Positions 42,590-51,042 of a DNA stretch of 64,000 bases are shown here, piece by piece; within the stretch, counting starts at the first letter, position 1, and every line of letters begins with the position of its first letter. Below the pieces are notes generated by a model, which worked only from the letters and a program-made list of their open reading frames with translations, ran no database searches and was not told where the DNA came from. Source of the stretch: Streptomyces sp. TRM68367 (lineage in GTDB: Bacteria > Actinomycetota > Actinomycetes > Streptomycetales > Streptomycetaceae); the NCBI RefSeq assembly GCF_014495685.1, contig NZ_JACTVI010000031.1, positions 1 to 64,000 on the forward strand, written 5' to 3'. Made by a program: the position numbers and the translations under genes.

Positions 42590-43474
42590 GTGTCAGGACA
42601 CAACGAAGTGGGGGTCGCCGGGCTCGGAGTCATGGGCTCGGCGATCGCCCGCCGGCTCTTGCGGCGCGAGCGCGCCGTGACGGTCTACGACATCCGACCG
42701 GACGCGATGGCCCCTCTCGCCCGCGCAGGGGCGGCCACCGCCGGTTCCGCCGCTCAACTGTCCGCCACCGCCACGGTGATCCTGTCCCTCAACACCGCCG
42801 AGATCGTCGAACGCGTCGTCTTCGGCCCGGACGGCATCCTCAGCGCCGCAACGGAGGGCGTGCTCGTCATCGATATGTCCAGCATCGACCCCGGCCGCAC
42901 CCGCGACTTCGCCGAGCGCGCCGCGAAGCTGGGCGCGGGCTGGGTCGACGCGCCGCTGTCGGGCGGGGCTCCGGGCGCCGAGCGCGGCGAACTGACCCTG
43001 ATGCTCGGAGGCGACGAGGAACATGTGGAGCGGGCGCTGCCCGTGCTGGGCGCGCTGGCGACACGCTTGACCCACCTCGGGCCCGCCGGATCCGGGCAGT
43101 TGGTGAAGTCCGTCAACCAGGTGCTGGTCGGCTGCGGTTTCGCCGCGCTCGCCGAGGCGGCCGCTGTGGTGCGCGCCGCGGGGCTCGCACCGCGGCAGGT
43201 GCTCACCGCTCTGACCGGTGGCAGGGCCGACTCCGCGCTGCTGCAGGAGTTCTTCGTGAAGTTCGCCGAGGCCGATCTCACGCCGACCGGCCGGGTCAGC
43301 AACATGGTCAAGGACCTGGAGGCCGCCCGCGAGTACGCCTGCTCCGTCGGCGTACCGCTGCCGGTCACCACCACCGTCTCCGAACTGCACCGCTGGCTGG
43401 CCGCAGCCGGCCACGGCGACGCGGACAACGCGGCGTTGATGCACTACTACGGCACTGCGGAGGTGCGGCCGTGA
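42590..43474 (+). CDS. 3-hydroxyisobutyrate dehydrogenase-family oxidoreductase (second copy)
   Basis: A 294-residue beta-hydroxyacid dehydrogenase. It has VAGLGVMGSAIARRLLRRE, VDAPLSGGAPGAERGELTLM, catalytic Lys in GSGQLVKSVNQVLVGCGF and NMVKDLEAAREYACSVGVPL. GTG 42590 follows GGAGG at five bases. The protein opens an operon with idnO and idnD and overlaps the next gene (GTGA). It may act on an aldonate or a tartronate-semialdehyde-like intermediate; the substrate is not deducible. Confidence 0.9.
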   Translation: MSGHNEVGVAGLGVMGSAIARRLLRRERAVTVYDIRPDAMAPLARAGAATAGSAAQLSATATVILSLNTAEIVERVVFGPDGILSAATEGVLVIDMSSIDPGRTRDFAERAAKLGAGWVDAPLSGGAPGAERGELTLMLGGDEEHVERALPVLGALATRLTHLGPAGSGQLVKSVNQVLVGCGFAALAEAAAVVRAAGLAPRQVLTALTGGRADSALLQEFFVKFAEADLTPTGRVSNMVKDLEAAREYACSVGVPLPVTTTVSELHRWLAAAGHGDADNAALMHYYGTAEVRP

Positions 43475-44292
43475 CGCATCCCGACGGGGCCGGCCGGCTC
43501 CCTTCCCCCCCCGTATCCCCGAGAGGGCGCGCGTTGTTCGACCTGTCCGGCCGCCGGGCCCTGGTCACCGGCTCCAGCAAGGGCATCGGCCTGGCCCTGG
43601 CCACGGGACTGGCCGAGGCAGGAGCCGAAGTGGTGCTCAACGGACGGGGCGCCGAGGCACTGGAGCTCGCCCGCGCCGAACTCGCCCGGCACACCGGCAG
43701 GACCGTGCACGCCGCGCCGTTCGACGTCACCGACGAGGCCGCCGTACAGACGGCGGTACAGAGGATCGAGGAGCGGATCGGCCCCGTGGACATCCTCGTC
43801 AACAACACCGGCGTGCAACACCGCGAGCCGCTGCTGGAAGTGTCCGCGGCCACCTTCGAGCGCGTGCTGCACACCAACCTCACCAGCGCCTTCCTCGTCG
43901 GGCGCACGGTGGCCGCCGGCATGGTCGGGCGGGGCCACGGCAAGGTCGTCAACATCTGCTCCGTGCAGACGTGGCTGGCCCGCCCCGGCATCGCCGCCTA
44001 CGCGGCCTCGAAGGGCGGCCTGGCGATGCTCACGCGCGGGATGTGCGCCGAGTGGGCCGGCTCAGGGGTCACCGTCAACGGCCTGGCCCCCGGCTACGTC
44101 GTCACGGAGCTGACCCAACCGCTCGTGGACGACCCCGCCTTCGACTCCTGGATCCGCGGACGCACCCCGGCCGGCCGCTGGGCATCGGTCGAGGATCTCG
44201 TCGGCACGCTGGTCTGGCTCGCGGCCCCGGCGTCCGACTTCGTCAACGGCCAGGTGATCGCCGTCGACGGCGGCCTGACCGCCGTCATCTGA
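43471..44292 (+). CDS. idnO: Gluconate 5-dehydrogenase / 5-ketogluconate reductase (SDR)
   Basis: A 273-residue classical SDR. The cofactor loop is VTGSSKGIGLALATGLAEAG, then VDILVNNTGVQ. Catalytic Ser lies in VVNICSVQTWL and Tyr-Lys in AAYAASKGG. The whole C-terminal half (MLTRGMCAEWAG, VNGLAPGYVVTEL, ASDFVNGQVIAVDGG) reads very like E. coli IdnO. It reduces 5-keto-D-gluconate to D-gluconate. GTG 43471 overlaps the preceding stop; a 25-residue N-terminal extension precedes the family start (LFDLSGRRALVTG). Confidence 0.88.
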   Translation: MTHPDGAGRLPSPPVSPRGRALFDLSGRRALVTGSSKGIGLALATGLAEAGAEVVLNGRGAEALELARAELARHTGRTVHAAPFDVTDEAAVQTAVQRIEERIGPVDILVNNTGVQHREPLLEVSAATFERVLHTNLTSAFLVGRTVAAGMVGRGHGKVVNICSVQTWLARPGIAAYAASKGGLAMLTRGMCAEWAGSGVTVNGLAPGYVVTELTQPLVDDPAFDSWIRGRTPAGRWASVEDLVGTLVWLAAPASDFVNGQVIAVDGGLTAVI

Positions 44293-44312
44293 GGTCATCC
44301 GAGAGGGGAACC

Positions 44313-45368
44313 ATGGACACGAACAGCATGCGAGCGGTGGTGGCGCACGGGGCGGGCGACCTGCGTGTGGAGGAGCGCGACATCCCGGAACCCGGCCCCG
44401 GTGAAGTGGCCCTCGACATCCGCTACGGCGGCATCTGCGGCTCCGACCTGCACTACTGGCGGCACGGCGCGGTCGGGGAGTTCCGGATACGCGAACCGCT
44501 GGTCCTGGGCCACGAGGTCGTCGGCCAGGTACGCCAGTTGGGCCCCGGCACGCAGGCCCCGCCTCCGGGAACACCGGTGGCCGTGCACCCGCTGGCGTCG
44601 TGCGGAACCTGCCGGCAGTGCCGTACCGGACGGCGCAACACCTGCCTGGACGCCGGCTACCTCGGCAGCGCGGCCCGCGATCCGCACGTACAGGGCGGCT
44701 TCGCCCACGTACTGGTGGTGCCCGCGGAGCGGGTGCTGCCGCTGCCCGAGGGCCTGGCCCCGCGGCTGGCCGCGCTCGCCGAACCGGCCTCCGTCGCCTG
44801 GCACGCCGTACGCCAGGCCGGTGACGTACGGGAGAAGAGCGTTCTGGTCACGGGCGCCGGCCCGATCGGCTGCCTGGTGGTCGCTGCGCTACGTGCCGCG
44901 GGCGCCGGTGAGATCACCGTGACCGACGTCCACGAGGAACCCCTGGCCGTCGCCCAGGCGGTGGGCGCCACCTCGGTCGTACGCGTCGGCTCGGAGCCGG
45001 ACGGCCTCGACGGTCTCGCCGCCGACCTGGCCATCGAGTCCTCGGGAAACCCGGCCGGACTGCGCACCTGCGTGTACGGCGTGGACAGGGGCGGCCTCGT
45101 GGTCGGCCTGGGGCTGCTCCCTCCCGGTGACACGCCGGTCGCCGCCAACGCCGTCATCACCCGGGAGCTGCGGCTGGTCGGCTCCTTCCGCTTCGACACC
45201 GAACTCGGCGAGGTACTGCGGGCCTTGTCCGACGGCCGGCTGCCGGTCGACCCGGTGGTCACCTCCGTCCTGCCGGTGTCCCGCACGGACGAGGCCTTCC
45301 CACTGGCGGCCGACCCGGCCCGCTCCTGCAAGGTGCTGCTCGACTTCGGCGACCCGGACGGGGCCTGA
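44313..45368 (+). CDS. idnD: L-idonate 5-dehydrogenase-like zinc alcohol dehydrogenase
   Basis: A 351-residue MDR enzyme. Catalytic zinc ligands are in GGICGSDLHYW and LGHEVVG, and the structural zinc in CGTCRQCRTGRRNTC. The Rossmann motif is GAGPIGCLVVAALRAAGAG. GSA...PHVQGGFAH and LVGSFRFDTELGEVL closely follow IdnD of enterobacteria. It oxidises L-idonate to 5-ketogluconate. A GAGAGGGGA site precedes ATG 44313, 20 bases after idnO. Confidence 0.88.
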   Translation: MDTNSMRAVVAHGAGDLRVEERDIPEPGPGEVALDIRYGGICGSDLHYWRHGAVGEFRIREPLVLGHEVVGQVRQLGPGTQAPPPGTPVAVHPLASCGTCRQCRTGRRNTCLDAGYLGSAARDPHVQGGFAHVLVVPAERVLPLPEGLAPRLAALAEPASVAWHAVRQAGDVREKSVLVTGAGPIGCLVVAALRAAGAGEITVTDVHEEPLAVAQAVGATSVVRVGSEPDGLDGLAADLAIESSGNPAGLRTCVYGVDRGGLVVGLGLLPPGDTPVAANAVITRELRLVGSFRFDTELGEVLRALSDGRLPVDPVVTSVLPVSRTDEAFPLAADPARSCKVLLDFGDPDGA

Positions 45369-45409
45369 CGTACATCCAGCAAATCACCAGTGGAGAAGCG
45401 GAGTTCACC

Positions 45410-46453
45410 ATGACCAGCGGTACATCGCTGCCCCGGCCTCGGGTGGCGGTCAGCCGCGCCGGACTGCCGGGAGCGGGCGTCGAGCGCCTCGCCACCCGCT
45501 ACCAGGTCACGGCCTGGGAGGGAACGGCACCGCCCGTCCCCGCCGAACTGGCCCGACTCGCCCAGGGCTGCTCGGCACTTCTCGTGCTCGGCACCGACCG
45601 CGTCGACGCCCCGCTGCTGGACGCGGCCGGACCGGACCTGCGCGTCGTGGCCCTGGCGTCGATGGGCTACGACGGCGTCGACCTGGACGCGGCCGCCGCT
45701 CGCGGTGTCGTCGTGACCCACACGCCCGGGGTACTGGCCGAGACGACCGCGGACATCGCGATGGCGCTGATCCTCATGGCGCGGCGCCGCCTCGGAGCCA
45801 GTGTGGACGCGCTGCGCCGCGGCGAGTGGGGCGCCTTCCGCATGGACGCCTTCCTCGGCCTCGACGTACAGGGGGCGACACTCGGGCTCATCGGCTACGG
45901 CCAGATCGCCCGCGCCCTGGCCCGCCGGGGCGCCGGGTTCGGGATGCGGGTACAGCACCACCACCCACGGCGCAGGGATGACGACGAGCTGTCCCGCTGG
46001 GTGCCGTTCGACGAGTTGCTGACCACCAGCGACATCGTCTCCGTACACACCCCGCTGACCCACGAGACAGCCGGCCTCATCGGCGCAGCGGAACTCGCCC
46101 GGATGAAACCCACCGCGACCCTGGTCAACACCGGACGGGGTGGCGTCGTCGACGAGGACGCGCTGCTCGCGGCACTGCGCGGCGGGCGGCTGCACTCGGC
46201 GGGTCTCGACGTGATGGCCGACGAACCCCGCTCCGACCCCGCGGATCCGCTGTTCGCCGAACCCCGCCTGGTCGTGCTACCCCACGTGGGATCCGCCACC
46301 GAGGCGACCCGCGCCGCGATGGTGGACCTGGCCGCCCACAACATCGAGGCAGTCCTCGAAGGCGGCCCGGCACCGAACCCGCTGCCGGGCGCGCCGGGGC
46401 GGCGACCGGCCCCGCACCGCGTCCAGAAGATACCCAGCTTCCGCGGCGAGTAG
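45410..46453 (+). CDS. D-2-hydroxyacid dehydrogenase, GhrB / 2-ketogluconate reductase-like
   Basis: A 347-residue enzyme. It has LASMGYDGVDLDAAAARGVV, LGLIGYGQIARALARRGAGF (GxGxxA), catalytic Arg in NTGRGGVVDEDALLAALRGG, Glu near DVMADEP and His in LPHVGSATEATRAAM. The pattern is closest to glyoxylate/hydroxypyruvate or 2-ketogluconate reductases. In this operon it could feed 2-ketogluconate into gluconate. The final 20 residues (PGRRPAPHRVQKIPSFRGE) exceed the family end and overlap antisense coding-like sequence, suggesting a rearranged 3' end. Confidence 0.87.
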   Translation: MTSGTSLPRPRVAVSRAGLPGAGVERLATRYQVTAWEGTAPPVPAELARLAQGCSALLVLGTDRVDAPLLDAAGPDLRVVALASMGYDGVDLDAAAARGVVVTHTPGVLAETTADIAMALILMARRRLGASVDALRRGEWGAFRMDAFLGLDVQGATLGLIGYGQIARALARRGAGFGMRVQHHHPRRRDDDELSRWVPFDELLTTSDIVSVHTPLTHETAGLIGAAELARMKPTATLVNTGRGGVVDEDALLAALRGGRLHSAGLDVMADEPRSDPADPLFAEPRLVVLPHVGSATEATRAAMVDLAAHNIEAVLEGGPAPNPLPGAPGRRPAPHRVQKIPSFRGE

Positions 46454-46592
46454 CTCACCAGCAGGTTCTCGGTCTGCTGGTGGTACACGCCTGGCAGGTT
46501 GTCGACCAGCCCAGACAGCGCCTGCCGAGACGGCGAGCGGGCCGCCGGCCCGTGCGGGCCCCTCCGAACGAGCCCGCTACCGGTCGGCCGCC
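46454..46592 (-). other. Possible antisense gene remnant between the operon end and gntR
   Basis: On the minus strand a frame from about 46540 down to 46420 reads LVDNLPGVYHQQTENLLVSY, then SPRKLGIFWTRCGAG, with strict third-position GC. It overlaps the unusual 3' end of the hydroxyacid dehydrogenase. No start or family was recognised. It is probably what is left of a deleted gene. Confidence 0.3.
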
Positions 46593-47294
46593 TCAGCCCC
46601 GGGTTGCGATGTCGGGGTCCGGTTCCCGCCCCTCGCCCGTTGCGGACTGCGGGAAGGCCCGGCGCACGAACCCCGCGATGTGGTCGTACAGCAGGTGTGC
46701 GGCGCCGCTCGCGTCGCCCTCCAGCGCGCGGGTGAGGATCCACCGGTGCTCCTGCGCCTCCCGCTCCCAGCTGGGGGTGGACTCCCAGGCCACCGCCGAG
46801 ACCAGCGCCGCCTGGTCGCGCAGGTCGTCGAGCATCTGCACCAGGAGCGGGTTGCCGCAGGGGCGGTAGAGCGCGCGGTGGAAATCCCGGTTGGCCAGGG
46901 AGCGGTCGGCTCGGTCCTCGGCGGCGTCGGCGCGGTCCAGGGCCTCCTGGGCGCCGGGGAAGCCCGAGTGTGCGAGAACACTGCGGCGCACCGCCTCCGG
47001 TTCGAGCATCAGCCGCACGTCGTAGACGGAGCGGGCCATGGTCGCGTCCACGGCCCGTACTGCCGCGCCCTTGAACTCGCTCATCACCACCAGTCCGCGT
47101 CCGGCCAGCGTCTTGAGCGCTTCGCGCACGGGGGTCTTGGACACCCCGAACCGCCCGGCCAGCTCGATCTCGACCAGCGGCTGTCCCGGCGGCAGTTGGC
47201 CGGTGAGGATGGCCTGCGTCAGGTGTTCGAGGACGAATTGGGTCCTGGAGGGGATGGGAACGGCCGGTGTGGTGCCAGGCACGGGCGCACTCAT
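46593..47294 (-). CDS. GntR-family regulator, FadR/FCD subfamily
   Basis: A 233-residue protein. The winged helix (about 15-80) reads QFVLEHLTQAILTGQLPPGQ and GRFGVSKTPVREALKTLAGR. An FCD all-helical effector domain follows (YDVRLMLEPEAVRRSVL, ANRDFHRALYRPCGNPLLVQ, with the metal-binding Asp/His). It likely binds an organic acid or sugar acid. A GTCATAT-type site upstream is repeated before the ABC importer at 52 kb, indicating that both are its targets. Confidence 0.92.
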   Translation of the reverse strand: MSAPVPGTTPAVPIPSRTQFVLEHLTQAILTGQLPPGQPLVEIELAGRFGVSKTPVREALKTLAGRGLVVMSEFKGAAVRAVDATMARSVYDVRLMLEPEAVRRSVLAHSGFPGAQEALDRADAAEDRADRSLANRDFHRALYRPCGNPLLVQMLDDLRDQAALVSAVAWESTPSWEREAQEHRWILTRALEGDASGAAHLLYDHIAGFVRRAFPQSATGEGREPDPDIATRG

Positions 47295-47323
47295 GCGGCA
47301 ACAGCTCTCAGGTCTCGTCTACC

Positions 47324-47343
47324 GTATGTCATATGTAACGTAC
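47324..47343. promoter_or_regulatory. Candidate GntR operator upstream of gntR
   Basis: TGTCATATGTAACGTA (within 47324-47343) shares 16 of 20 bases with 52091-52110. It lies 30 bases upstream of the gntR start, suiting autoregulation. Confidence 0.6.
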
Positions 47344-47377
47344 TCGGGGCGGTGCCGGCCGGGGCGGTATCGGGTGG

Positions 47378-48706
47378 TCATCCGAGACGGGTGCCGTCGT
47401 CCACCAGCCTCACTGGTCGGTGAGTGCCGGCCGAGGTGCTCGCCGCGACGCCCACGAGCACGCTGCGGATGCCGTCGCGGTACCCCGCCTGCCGACTCAG
47501 CGGGTCCCGGGTGGGGCCGCGGAAGACGTCGTCGAGCAGCAGCCGATCCCCGCCGCCGTGCCCGCCGCCCGCCCGCCCGCGGTCGCCCCCGTCATGGAGG
47601 GCGATCTCCTCCCGCGGGGACCAGTGCGGTTGCAGGGTCAGTCGTTCCCATGCCCCGTCGGCGTGCTCCTTGCTGCGCGCCGACGGGTCGACGGCGGCGC
47701 GTGGCGGCGTCCAGGCGCGTTCGCAGACCTCCAGCTCGGCCCGGCCCTCGGTGCCGTTCACCGCCACGCGGTACCCCTCGAAGGGTGCGTGGGCGTGCAG
47801 CGAGTAGGTCAGCATCGCGCGGTTGTCGTAGCGGACCAGCACCGCCATGGTGTCGTCGATGGTCACTCCGTCGCCGAACACGTCCTGGTCCCGCTGGTAG
47901 CCGTCCTCGTGCTCGGCGTCGAGATAGAGCCGCGCGAGCCGTTCGTCGCGGGACATGTCCAGCAGGAAGGGGTCGGTGTCGGCCGAGGGCGCTCCGGTGC
48001 CGCGCGCGGGCCGCGGGCCCAGGCCGCGTCCGCGGGCGTTCTCGCTGCCGTAGAAGAGCAGGTCCGCCTGGGCGAAGACCAGCTCGGGGCTGGCGTCCAG
48101 CCACCAGTTCACCAGGTCGAAATGGTGGGTGGACTTGTGCACCAGCAGCCCGCCGGAGCGCGTCCGGTCCCGGTGCCAGCGCCGGAAGTAGTCCGCGCCG
48201 TGGATGGTGTCCAGCACCCACTCGAAGTGCACGGAGGTCACCTCGCCGACGGCGCCGTCCGCGAGGAGACGCCGCAGCGCCGTGTTCCGGGGCGAGTAGC
48301 GGTAGTTGAAGGTGACGATGATGCGGGCGGTGCTGCGCTCGGCGGCGGCCGCGATCGCCGCGCAGCCCTCCGCGTCGGTGGTGAGCGGCTTCTCCACCAC
48401 GACGTCCACCCCGGCGTCCAGGGCGGCGCACACGTAGGGGGCGTGGCTGGCGTCCACCGAGGTCACCACCACCGCGTCGGCGCCCTCCAGCATCGCGGTG
48501 AAGCCGTCCGGGCCGAAGCACGGCACGGGCCCCCGGCCTGTCGCGGCGATGCGCCGGTTGTAGAAGTCCATCCGGGTCCGGTTGCTGTCGCACAGCGCGA
48601 CGATCTCTCCGGTGTCGCTCCAGTCACCGAGCAGCGCGTCGACGTACATCTGCGCGCGGTGGCCGAGCCCGACGACGGCGTAGCGCCGTTTCCCAGGCGA
48701 TTCCAC
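47378..48706 (-). CDS. Gfo/Idh/MocA-family oxidoreductase
   Basis: A 442-residue NAD(P)-dependent sugar oxidoreductase. The Rossmann motif is YAVVGLGHRAQMYVDALLG, the conserved EKP is in VVVEKPLTT, and the substrate domain carries HFEWVLDTIHGADYFRRWHR and HHFDLVNWWL. It is longer than average (usually 330-390) with a Gly-rich insert near 390 (GGDRGRAGGGHGGGDR). GTG 48706 follows GAGGAG. It lies downstream of the MalEFG-type importer on the same strand and probably acts on the imported sugar. Confidence 0.9.
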   Translation of the reverse strand: MESPGKRRYAVVGLGHRAQMYVDALLGDWSDTGEIVALCDSNRTRMDFYNRRIAATGRGPVPCFGPDGFTAMLEGADAVVVTSVDASHAPYVCAALDAGVDVVVEKPLTTDAEGCAAIAAAAERSTARIIVTFNYRYSPRNTALRRLLADGAVGEVTSVHFEWVLDTIHGADYFRRWHRDRTRSGGLLVHKSTHHFDLVNWWLDASPELVFAQADLLFYGSENARGRGLGPRPARGTGAPSADTDPFLLDMSRDERLARLYLDAEHEDGYQRDQDVFGDGVTIDDTMAVLVRYDNRAMLTYSLHAHAPFEGYRVAVNGTEGRAELEVCERAWTPPRAAVDPSARSKEHADGAWERLTLQPHWSPREEIALHDGGDRGRAGGGHGGGDRLLLDDVFRGPTRDPLSRQAGYRDGIRSVLVGVAASTSAGTHRPVRLVDDGTRLG

Positions 48707-48759
48707 AGGCGGCTCCTCGAAGGCGGGTCTTCGGATGCAGACGGTTCACGCCGCGCGAC

Positions 48760-48811
48760 GGCGTGCCGGGGCGACGAGCGGCCCGGCGGGTCAGGCCGGG
48801 CACGGCACGCC
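48760..48811 (-). terminator. Nested stem-loops after the binding-protein gene
   Basis: GCCCGGC (48781-48787) pairs with GCCGGGC (48795-48801). An outer pair, GGCGTGCC (48760-48767) with GGCACGCC (48804-48811), encloses it. It follows the stop at 48832 on the minus strand, before the next gene. No T run. Confidence 0.4.
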
Positions 48812-48831
48812 GGGCGTCAGCGGGGCGGGGC

Positions 48832-50115
48832 TCAGCCGAGCGTGCCGTTCGCCTCCTTCAGGAACCCCTCGGCGGCGTCCTTCGGGGTCTTGTTGCCGGA
48901 GATGACGTCCTGGCCGTAGCGCTTCAGCATGTCCGGGATGTCTGCGGCGCCGTCCGGATAGGCGGAGGGCGGATCGGCCAGCTTGTCGCGGACCTTGTCG
49001 ACAAAGTCGAGCGACGCCTGGTCGGCTGCGGGCAGGTCGCTGCGGATCTCCTCGAGGACCTTGCTGTTCATCGGCAGGCCGCGGTCGCTGCCCAGGATCT
49101 TGCCCGCCTGCGGGTCGTTGACGAGGAAGTCGATGAGCTTGCCGGCCGCCTTCTGCTGCTTGCTGTGTGCGCCGACGGTCCAGAACATCGCCGGCTGAAG
49201 GAACATGCCGCTGCTCGTCGCCCCCGGTGCCTGCGGCATCTGTAGCAGGTCGATCTTCTCGCCGGAGGCGGTGTTGGCGGCGCTGAGCTGGTTGGTCCAG
49301 TACATCCCCATGCCGCCCTTGTTGGTGCCGATGAGGGACTGCTCGATGCTGTTGGCGTCCAGCTCGTTGCTGAGGGCAGCGTCGGGGGAGCCCTTGGTCT
49401 TGATCATGCCCGCGCTGAGCTGGTACCAGTCGGCGAGGGTGCCGGCCGAGACGCCTATCTTGCCGTTGTCGTAGAGCGATTCACCGCGCTGTGCGGCGAA
49501 GACGTTCAGGAAGGCGTCGTTGAAGTTGATCTGGGTGCCGTAGAGGCCGCTGCCGCCGGCCTTGGTGAGCTGGGTGCTGACGTCCTCGTAGTCCTTCCAG
49601 GTCCAGGACGAGTCATCGGGGAGGCTGACCCCGGCCTTCTTGAAGACGGAGGTGTTGGCCATCACGGCCCAGGCGTTGGCGCCGGTGGGGATGGCGTACT
49701 GGGTGTCGTCCACGGTGCCGCTGGAGAGCAGCTTCGGATCGAGATCGCCGGTGTTCACCAGCCCTTTCAGATCGGCGAGGGTGTTCTTGCGGGCGAACTC
49801 GCCGAGCTTGCGGATCTCGATGGCGAAGACGTCCGGGGCGTCCCCGGCGGCGACCTTGGTGGTCAGCTGGTCGTAGTAGGAGTCCCAGTTGGAGTACGAC
49901 GACTTGACCGTGACGTCCGGATTCTGCTTCTCGAAGAGGTCGATGGCCTGCTCAGTGATCTTGTGCCGGCTGGCCTCGCCCCACCAGCTGACCTGAAGTG
50001 TGACCTTTCCGTGGCCGCCTGACCCCGAGTCGCCTCCGCAGGCGGCGGTGGTGGCCAGGGCGCCTGTGGCCGCGAGTGCCAAGCAGAGCCTTGCCGTTCT
50101 CTGTCGGTGAAGCAC
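48832..50115 (-). CDS. MalE-type sugar ABC transporter substrate-binding lipoprotein
   Basis: A 427-residue protein. The signal peptide ends in a lipobox (ATTAAC, Cys near 26). Family 1 extracellular binding-protein features follow: TLQVSWWGEASRHKITEQAI, LTTKVAAGDAPDVFAIEI, WAVMANTSVFKKAGVSLPDD and MYWTNQLSAA. GTG 50115 has AAGGAGAG upstream. It is the third gene of a permease-permease-binding-protein operon with no ATPase, so it probably uses the shared ATPase MsiK encoded elsewhere, as other Streptomyces importers do. Confidence 0.92.
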   Translation of the reverse strand: MLHRQRTARLCLALAATGALATTAACGGDSGSGGHGKVTLQVSWWGEASRHKITEQAIDLFEKQNPDVTVKSSYSNWDSYYDQLTTKVAAGDAPDVFAIEIRKLGEFARKNTLADLKGLVNTGDLDPKLLSSGTVDDTQYAIPTGANAWAVMANTSVFKKAGVSLPDDSSWTWKDYEDVSTQLTKAGGSGLYGTQINFNDAFLNVFAAQRGESLYDNGKIGVSAGTLADWYQLSAGMIKTKGSPDAALSNELDANSIEQSLIGTNKGGMGMYWTNQLSAANTASGEKIDLLQMPQAPGATSSGMFLQPAMFWTVGAHSKQQKAAGKLIDFLVNDPQAGKILGSDRGLPMNSKVLEEIRSDLPAADQASLDFVDKVRDKLADPPSAYPDGAADIPDMLKRYGQDVISGNKTPKDAAEGFLKEANGTLG

Positions 50116-50139
50116 GGAAATCTCTCCTTCGGTACGTTG

Positions 50140-51042
50140 CTATTTCAGGCCGGTGACGGCGACCCCGCGGACCAGGTACTTCTGGCCCGCGAGGAAGAAG
50201 CCGAAGATGGGGCCGAGGGAGAGCACCGACATCGCGAACATCGGCCCCCAGGCGGATTGACCCGTCGAGTCGAGGAAGGTGCGCAGGGCCACCGGCACGG
50301 TCTGCTTGTCCGGCTCGGTCAGGAAGATCAGCTGGCTGAGGAAGTCGTTCCAGGTCCAGATGAAGGTGAAGATGGCGGTGGTGGCCAGCGCCGGCAGCGA
50401 CAGCGGAATGATGATGCGGCTGAAGATCCGCCAGTGGCCGGCCCCGTCGATCCGCGCCGCCTCGTCCAGGTCGCGCGGCAGCGTCCGGATGAACTGCACC
50501 ATCAGGAAGACGAAGAAGGCGTCGGTGGCGAGGAACTTCGGGACGATCAGCGGGTAGAACGTGTTGATCCAGTCCAGCTGCTTGAAGAGGATGTACTGCG
50601 GGACGATCACCACCTGCAGGGGCAGCATGATGGAGCCCAGCATGAGCGCGAACCAGAAGCGCTTCAGCGGGAACTCCATACGCGCGAAGGCGTACGCGGC
50701 CAGGGAGCAGGCGGTCAGGTTCCCCAGCACCGCGCCGCCGGTGATGATCAGTGAGTTGACCAGGTAGTGGCTGAAGGGGCTGCTCAGCGCGTTCCAGCCG
50801 TCGACGAAGTTCTGCCCGGTGATGCTCGTGGGGATCAGCCCCTGCTCGCGGAAGATGAGGCCGTCCGGTTTGAGGGAGCTGGAGATCATCCACAGCAACG
50901 GGTAGAGCGTCACCAGGCCGAAGAGGATCAGGCCGAGGTGGATCAGGAGCTTCTTTCCCCGCAGCGCGAGCAGAGCCCTGGCCAGCAGCGTGTTGTTCAG
51001 CCCGGCCTGAGCGGAGTTATCGGTTTTCGCCTCAGTTGTCAC
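50140..51042 (-). CDS. MalG-type sugar ABC transporter permease
   Basis: A 300-residue protein with six helices. The EAA loop, which contacts the ATPase, is in DEAARIDGAGHWRIFSRIII. Start GTG 51042 overlaps the upstream permease stop by 11 bases, so the two are coupled. It makes the membrane channel with the MalF-type partner. Confidence 0.93.
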   Translation of the reverse strand: MTTEAKTDNSAQAGLNNTLLARALLALRGKKLLIHLGLILFGLVTLYPLLWMISSSLKPDGLIFREQGLIPTSITGQNFVDGWNALSSPFSHYLVNSLIITGGAVLGNLTACSLAAYAFARMEFPLKRFWFALMLGSIMLPLQVVIVPQYILFKQLDWINTFYPLIVPKFLATDAFFVFLMVQFIRTLPRDLDEAARIDGAGHWRIFSRIIIPLSLPALATTAIFTFIWTWNDFLSQLIFLTEPDKQTVPVALRTFLDSTGQSAWGPMFAMSVLSLGPIFGFFLAGQKYLVRGVAVTGLK

